Part shown: positions 5,647 through 7,220 of the stretch, piece after piece
Position numbering within the stretch: the stretch's first letter is position 1
Layout of the letters: each line of letters opens with the position of its first letter
Origin: an uncultured Clostridium sp.
GTDB lineage: Bacteria; Bacillota; Clostridia; TANB77; CAG-508
Length of the DNA stretch: 7,220 bases
Direction of reading: 5' to 3'
Assembly: GCA_947057875.1 (NCBI GenBank)
Contig: CAMSEX010000062.1
Span: forward strand, 1-7,220
Position numbers and translations under genes: made by a program
The notes under the pieces: model-generated
Database searches by the model: none
Told to the model about the DNA's origin: nothing
What the model saw: only the letters and a program-made list of their open reading frames with translations

Positions 5647-6927
5647 ATGAGCGAAACAGTGATAAAAATAATAAATTTGGTAAAAGAATATAAAATGTTT
5701 GCCCGAAAAAAAGATCGTTTGTTGGAGACGATGTTTCCTAATATAGTACATAAACATGGTACTTTTCGAGCAATGGATGGTTTAGATTTAGAGGTAAAAA
5801 AAGGCGAAGTTTTAGGAATTTTAGGGAAAAATGGTGCTGGAAAATCAACTTTATTAAAAATGATAACTGGAGTGGTAATTCCGACTTCTGGTCATATTGA
5901 AGTCAGTGGAAAAATTAGTTCTTTATTGGAGCTTGGAACTGCATTTAATACAGACTTGACAGGACTAGAGAATATTTACCAACATGGGCAAGTAATGGGA
6001 CTTACTTTGGAGCAAATTGAAGCAAAAAAGCAAGCAATTATTGACTTTGCTGATATTGGTGACCATTTGTATCAGCCTGTTAAAACATATTCTTCTGGTA
6101 TGTTTGCAAGGCTTGCTTTTGCTTGTGCAATTCATGTTGATCCAGAGGTTTTAATTGTTGATGAGGTTTTGTCTGTTGGTGATATGGCATTTCAGCTAAA
6201 ATGTTTTAAGAAGTTTGAGCAATTTAAAAAAGAAGGAAAAACTATTTTGTTTGTTACACACGGTATTTCTGATGTTTTGAAGAATTGTACGAGGACGATA
6301 ATTCTTGAAAATGGCAGAAAAATTTTTGATGGTGATGTCAAAACTGGTGTAGATAAATATAAAAAAATTATGGTTGGTTTGGATATTGATTCTGAGATTA
6401 AGGAAGAAGATAATATTTCAGTGTCTCAAGTAGATTCTGACGTATGGAAAAATCACTTTGAAACCAATAGTGAGCCTTTAGTTTATGGGACAAATGCAGT
6501 CGATATTTATGATTATGGTATTTTTGATAAAAACGGAAAATATGCTGTTGCCATTAATAATCAAGAGGAAACTACGATTAAAATGAAAATAAAAATGAAT
6601 GAAGATATGGAAGATCCCATTTTTGCTATGACAATTAAAGATATCAAGGGAATGGAATATTGTGGAACTAATACAGTGATTTATAAAATGGCAACAGGGA
6701 ATTATAAAAAAGGTGATCATGTTTTGGTAGAATTTAAACAAGTTATTCCAATTGCACCAGGTAGATATACGATTTCTTTAGGGTGTACGAAATATAATAG
6801 TATGGGAGAATTGGATGTATATCAAAGAAAATATGATGTTATTTTTACAGAAGTATTAGCCTATCGAGAATGTGTGGCGCTTTGTGACTTAGAAAGCAAA
6901 ATAACGTATCAGAAGATTCAAAATTAA
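5647..6927 (+). CDS. wzt: Polysaccharide ABC exporter ATPase with C-terminal Wzt-type domain
   Basis: This subunit powers export through the permease at 3844. Residues 1 to about 235 form the ATPase: Walker A GKNGAGKST (60-68), a signature region YSSGM (148-152, degenerate as usual for Wzt/TagH), Walker B VLIVDE (168-173), D-loop SVGD (176-179) and H-loop H205. Residues about 275-426 are an extra beta-rich domain (AVDIYDYGIFDKNGKYAVAI, 284-303; PGRYTISLG, 371-379). It resembles the Wzt C-terminal carbohydrate-binding domain, which in E. coli O8/O9a recognises the capped non-reducing end of the chain. At 426 residues it fits long Wzt proteins, not short ATPases of about 250. AGAGGA at 5635-5640 lies six bases before the ATG, inside the end of the glycosyltransferase gene, so translation is likely coupled. 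The polymer specificity cannot be read from sequence alone. Confidence 0.93.
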   Translation: MSETVIKIINLVKEYKMFARKKDRLLETMFPNIVHKHGTFRAMDGLDLEVKKGEVLGILGKNGAGKSTLLKMITGVVIPTSGHIEVSGKISSLLELGTAFNTDLTGLENIYQHGQVMGLTLEQIEAKKQAIIDFADIGDHLYQPVKTYSSGMFARLAFACAIHVDPEVLIVDEVLSVGDMAFQLKCFKKFEQFKKEGKTILFVTHGISDVLKNCTRTIILENGRKIFDGDVKTGVDKYKKIMVGLDIDSEIKEEDNISVSQVDSDVWKNHFETNSEPLVYGTNAVDIYDYGIFDKNGKYAVAINNQEETTIKMKIKMNEDMEDPIFAMTIKDIKGMEYCGTNTVIYKMATGNYKKGDHVLVEFKQVIPIAPGRYTISLGCTKYNSMGELDVYQRKYDVIFTEVLAYRECVALCDLESKITYQKIQN

Positions 6928-6945
6928 GCAAAGAAAGGATTTCTT

Positions 6946-7177
6946 ATGAAATTTAATTTAGATTTTTACAAAGGGGAAGACAAATACAGTGATGGCGACA
7001 TTGAAGATATTATTTTAAATTACACAGAAAATTTTACAGAACAAAATATAGATGAGGTTTTTAAAAATGATTTAAGATGGCCTGTGTTTTATCATTTAAC
7101 CAATATCCGAAAAAATATTATCAATTGGTATCCTATGAAAAAAGAGGCAAGTGTTCTTGAAATTGGTACCGGAATGG
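6946..7177 (+). CDS. SAM-dependent methyltransferase (possibly multidomain), 3' truncated
   Basis: Only the first 77 codons and one base are present before the adapter. Near the end, SVLEIGTGM (69-77) is motif I of class I SAM methyltransferases (normally E/D-x-G-x-G-x-G). The genomic base G at 7177 starts the next codon, compatible with the expected glycine. The N-terminal part (FYKGEDKYSDGDIEDIIL, then RWPVFYHLTNIRKNIINWYP) resembles the leader of methyltransferases in Clostridia polysaccharide clusters, some fused to a glycosyltransferase; this likeness is from memory. An apparent end at 7198-7200 (EIGRAHV, stop) is adapter-encoded. GAAAGGA at 6933-6939 gives a normal start six bases upstream. 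It follows wzt by 18 bases, so it belongs to the same operon and may modify the polymer, for example its terminal sugar. Confidence 0.8.
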
Positions 7178-7220
7178 AGATCGGAAGAGCACACGTCTGA
7201 ACTCCAGTCACCTCTCGTCA
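7178..7220 (+). other. Illumina P7-side adapter with index (not biological)
   Basis: AGATCGGAAGAGC at 7178-7190 is the universal start of a TruSeq-type adapter read-through. It continues into the index-side segment to 7211, then the 8-base index CTCTCGTC at 7212-7219 and the first A of the P7 tail. It is the perfect reverse complement of positions 3-45, including the index. Genomic sequence ends at 7177. The stop codon at 7198-7200 that appears to close the methyltransferase gene lies wholly in the adapter. Confidence 0.98.

Noticed and set aside
47..6741. Reverse-strand open frames of 64-107 codons opposite the genes
   Set aside because: They lie antisense within well-identified genes, have low-complexity His/Phe/Ile-rich translations, and show no ribosome binding sites or known motifs.
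7178..7200. In-frame stop closing the last gene as an 84-residue protein
   Set aside because: The final residues and the stop are adapter-encoded; the real gene continues beyond the insert.
1..7220. A 43-base perfect terminal inverted repeat suggesting a transposon or linear element
   Set aside because: Both arms are exactly the Illumina index-side adapter with a sample index; there is no transposase or integrase in between.

Overview
The window is a low-GC (about one third G+C by eye) piece of bacterial chromosome between two pieces of sequencing adapter. Strong AGGAGG-type ribosome binding sites, a near-consensus sigma-A promoter, AT-rich codon choice, TGA used as a stop and the protein families point to an anaerobic or gut-type member of the Bacillota (Clostridia-like). 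The genus cannot be told from this window. All genes are on the + strand.

Ends: positions 1-45 and 7178-7220 are the Illumina index-side (P7) adapter with an 8-base index, in opposite orientations. The real insert is 46-7177. The first and last genes are cut by the adapter junctions, and a few residues of any naive translation at each end are adapter-encoded.

Left half (46-3772): dTDP-L-rhamnose synthesis. The C-terminal two thirds of rmlA is followed by complete rmlC. Next comes a nested AT-rich hairpin, then an HD-domain protein and a membrane-anchored protein of unknown function that overlap by ATGA, then rmlB. No rmlD is present. The unknown gene and rmlB each carry one apparent extra base (near 2705/2706 and 2829/2830, about 124 bases apart). 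Without them both genes read through cleanly, to 221 and 323 residues.

Right half (3773-7177): a clear promoter at 3792-3820 starts a second unit that exports a polysaccharide. It holds a Wzm/TagG-type ABC permease, a GT2 rhamnosyltransferase-like glycosyltransferase, a Wzt-type ATPase with an extra C-terminal polymer-recognition domain, and the start of a SAM methyltransferase that is cut off.

Taken together, RmlA, RmlC and RmlB (with an RmlD encoded elsewhere) would make dTDP-rhamnose. The glycosyltransferase would add rhamnose to a lipid-linked chain. Wzm/Wzt would export the finished chain, perhaps after recognising a modified end. This is a recognisable rhamnose-containing cell-surface polysaccharide locus. 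I did not find a convincing new system. The points most worth a second look are the adapter ends, the paired single-base disruptions with their odd shared context, the hairpin before the HD gene, and the Wzt plus methyltransferase pairing.
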